DNA of 64,000 bases from CAZTTG01 sp964615935 (GTDB lineage: Bacteria; Planctomycetota; UBA1135; GCA-002686595): the NCBI GenBank assembly GCA_964615935.1, contig CAZTTG010000011.1:1-64000 (forward strand). Direction: 5' to 3'. Both the position numbers and the translations under genes were made by a program. The notes below the pieces were generated by a model. The model made no database searches. It worked only from the letters and a program-made list of their open reading frames with translations, and had not been told where the DNA came from. Below are positions 63,601 through 64,000 of this stretch, piece after piece (the stretch's first letter is position 1; every line of letters starts with the position of its first letter).

Positions 63601-63699
63601 CCGGCCCGGGTCGAAGACCAGGCTCCTCGCCCGGCTCCGCACCCGCCCGGCCTGGGCCAGCAGGGCCTCGGGATCGCCGCTCCAGGAGGGGTCGCTCAT
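60607..63699 (-). CDS. ECF sigma factor fused through a membrane helix to carboxypeptidase-regulatory-like repeats (second copy)
   Basis: 1030 aa. Region 2 (DPGRAEDVEQQAWLAML, LPAWLGNVVRNAARQL), region 4 (LSPLEIARMQGVPAGTVRSRI), a membrane helix at about 203-223 (WKLWAGVAAVAGALAAWWAW) and an Ala/Ser/Pro-rich linker. At least six carboxypeptidase-regulatory-type units follow, marked by GTVTAPDGTPIAGAAL, GRVSDAETGEPLAGAT, GAPVAGADVHSN, GLVTDESGAPVVGIEV, GRVLFNGEPQAGIGV and GRVISASGEPLASVRI. The sigma part is recognisably related to that at 5071-8175, especially around HGDRRAW/DGDRRAW, while the repeats differ. ATG at 63699. Inferred to be a membrane-tethered sigma factor activated through its ectodomain. 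Confidence 0.88.
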   Translation of the reverse strand: MSDPSWSGDPEALLAQAGRVRSRARSLVFDPGRAEDVEQQAWLAMLDGPPAQVRNLPAWLGNVVRNAARQLGRSETRRRRREGQAPASEGAPPTAELVEQAEMQREVVSAVVELEEPQRTAVLLRYWRELSPLEIARMQGVPAGTVRSRIHRALAELRRKLDRRFHGDRRAWSSVLLAWVRATDGAQLAAAGGAAAPLTGVLVMGWKLWAGVAAVAGALAAWWAWQEAPASSQGGGMESVAAAPSSPVEPASSARVEEGAAEVALAESSGARASVPAAMPPPPFFGTVTAPDGTPIAGAALTLYPDVDGWEEEDLLGAGTSDEVGSFRIEEYSPGPEFFVIRAEAEGHRSRAWQAIEPEGEIELTLPWLAAIEGRVSDAETGEPLAGATIVWYRDPPSITDANGYYRLPDAPTGITLWIHARSEGYAEEHAEVDLSGPEVATVDFELHRGTSLVVEVFDRETGAPVAGADVHSNKRMEPLTRTDAEGRCRVRVREGGELSLNVVAEGYFPFKWYCEVREIPRDLSPRIPLAPLATIEGLVTDESGAPVVGIEVHARREQVFAFDSLTREEREELDLPGHAGQAGLHRLSALTDDQGAFRLPVLPEPSPIRIVAYRSDDSSAESEPVVVESSQQRPFVEIALREGAEVRGRVLFNGEPQAGIGVRCRTTADGDVGFADTDRNGRYELAHVPPGDVTVYVCSNDLASFGPQPEAELAVEAGRSYEQDLSWDVELSGISGRVISASGEPLASVRIEASYRAAEGEYYGSFETSTGDDGTYAVEVRAAEAYEVTAGRNGQEESRRRAVAGSTDVDFVLPDLGVVPVQLVDADTGEPVRLPADRWGLQLSWRESGSEAFRSAIGPLDHAGAAELHLPVGLVDLSAYANEFGYAPAIVHGVRVTQGTGRDPVILELSRGIARKLALVREPGEQDGSLRGHALLLLEDSQIFLIRGPFPDDDDRCNYRFNALHLWVGDPGIMGQRLRFDDGGLARVLGLAPGRYTLRAFPDDLLFEPETFDVTGEEPDPIEIRWRLR

Positions 63700-63792
63700 G
63701 ATCGGGGTCCCGGTGCCGCCGGGGCGCTCCCCGTTGCACGATACCCCGGAAAGCGAGCCCGGTGACCCGCGGTCGGAGCGTAGCGGCGCCCC

Positions 63793-64000
63793 TCAGAGCC
63801 CTCCCGCCATCTGGTGGGCGGCGAAGCGCGCGAAGCGGGTCGGGGAGAGCAGCGTGAGGGACACGCTCTCCTCCGAGTCGGGGCGGCGGCTCTTCTGCTC
63901 GAACCAGGCCTCCAGGGCGCGGCGGACGCGGGCCTCCGAGGCGTCCAGGTGGATCGAGGAGTGCCAGATCACGAGCCCCGTCTCGGCCGCCACCAGGTCC
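63793..64000 (-). CDS. C-terminal end of an unknown protein, cut by the window edge
   Basis: The frame is open to the end of the window, so at least 68 residues of a longer protein are present: DLVAAETGLVIWHSSIHLD, a helical stretch with EARVRRALEAWFEQKSRR, then FARFAAHQMAGGL at the C-terminus. A GTG at 63993 is probably internal. Family not recognised. Separated from the sigma factor fusion by 93 bases on the same strand. Confidence 0.5.
   Translation of the reverse strand, partial: DLVAAETGLVIWHSSIHLDASEARVRRALEAWFEQKSRRPDSEESVSLTLLSPTRFARFAAHQMAGGL

Overview
The window is very GC-rich (roughly 70 % by eye), densely packed DNA with short intergenic gaps, genes on both strands, and no insertion sequence, phage, CRISPR array, rRNA or convincing tRNA. 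Several features point to a member of the Planctomycetota, probably an uncultured or poorly studied lineage. These are two ECF-type sigma factors fused through a membrane helix to carboxypeptidase-regulatory-like repeats, tandem DUF1080 domains, a Tat-exported Gfo/Idh/MocA oxidoreductase, a signal peptidase I with a very large insertion, a CBM9/DUF5916 outer-membrane-type protein, and numerous secreted HEAT, ankyrin and PDZ proteins. The assignment is an inference from gene style, not a phylogeny.

Layout. 1-5050: two divergent PAS-rich hybrid histidine kinases. 5071-9678: membrane-anchored sigma factor fusion and signal peptidase I. 9841-16399: glutamine amidotransferase, Gfo/Idh oxidoreductase, an unknown protein, a double-DUF1080 protein and a tandem pair of HtrA-like proteins, one apparently catalytically dead. 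16640-23000: outer-membrane DUF5916 protein, DUF3311 plus sodium:solute symporter, PEGA lipoprotein, secreted beta-propeller-like protein, B3/B4-domain protein. 23017-27029: MFS exporter, a 389-base gene-free stretch with three hairpins, HAD phosphatase, membrane-anchored carboxypeptidase-regulatory-like protein. 27060-32094 (minus): ECF sigma, anti-sigma, small membrane protein, PilM/PilN-like fusion, PilO/GspM-like protein, then Ada. 32138-41818: ribBA, a HEAT-cyclophilin lipoprotein, coiled-coil trypsin-like protease, prfB (with programmed +1 frameshift) followed by purH, and a sulfatase-fold lipoprotein.

41831-49107: a five-gene minus-strand operon encodes a molybdopterin oxidoreductase (catalytic subunit, four-cluster ferredoxin subunit, NrfD-type membrane subunit) together with its maturation genes fdhD and mobB. 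It is divergent from a CaiB/BaiF CoA-transferase. No export signal is seen on the catalytic subunit, so the complex probably works on the cytoplasmic side. 49104-52554: M1 metallopeptidase plus membrane protein. 52768-58084: FlgM-like protein with 48-bp coding repeats, PepSY protein with acidic tail, an OmpR/histidine kinase pair whose response regulator has no stop codon of its own, and a secreted ankyrin protein. 58102-64000: a lipoprotein joining a tyrosine-phosphatase-like motif to a cytochrome c CxxCH motif, an orphan DNA methyltransferase, MntP, the second sigma factor fusion, and the end of an unknown gene cut by the window edge.

The recurring theme is envelope signalling: three sigma factors (two tethered to the membrane with predicted extracytoplasmic repeats), three histidine kinases, an anti-sigma factor, an FlgM-like protein and several secreted proteases or protease relatives. 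The sigma-helix-repeat fusions, the phosphatase-cytochrome fusion, the FlgM-like repeat protein and the molybdoenzyme/CoA-transferase locus are the best candidates for undescribed biology.
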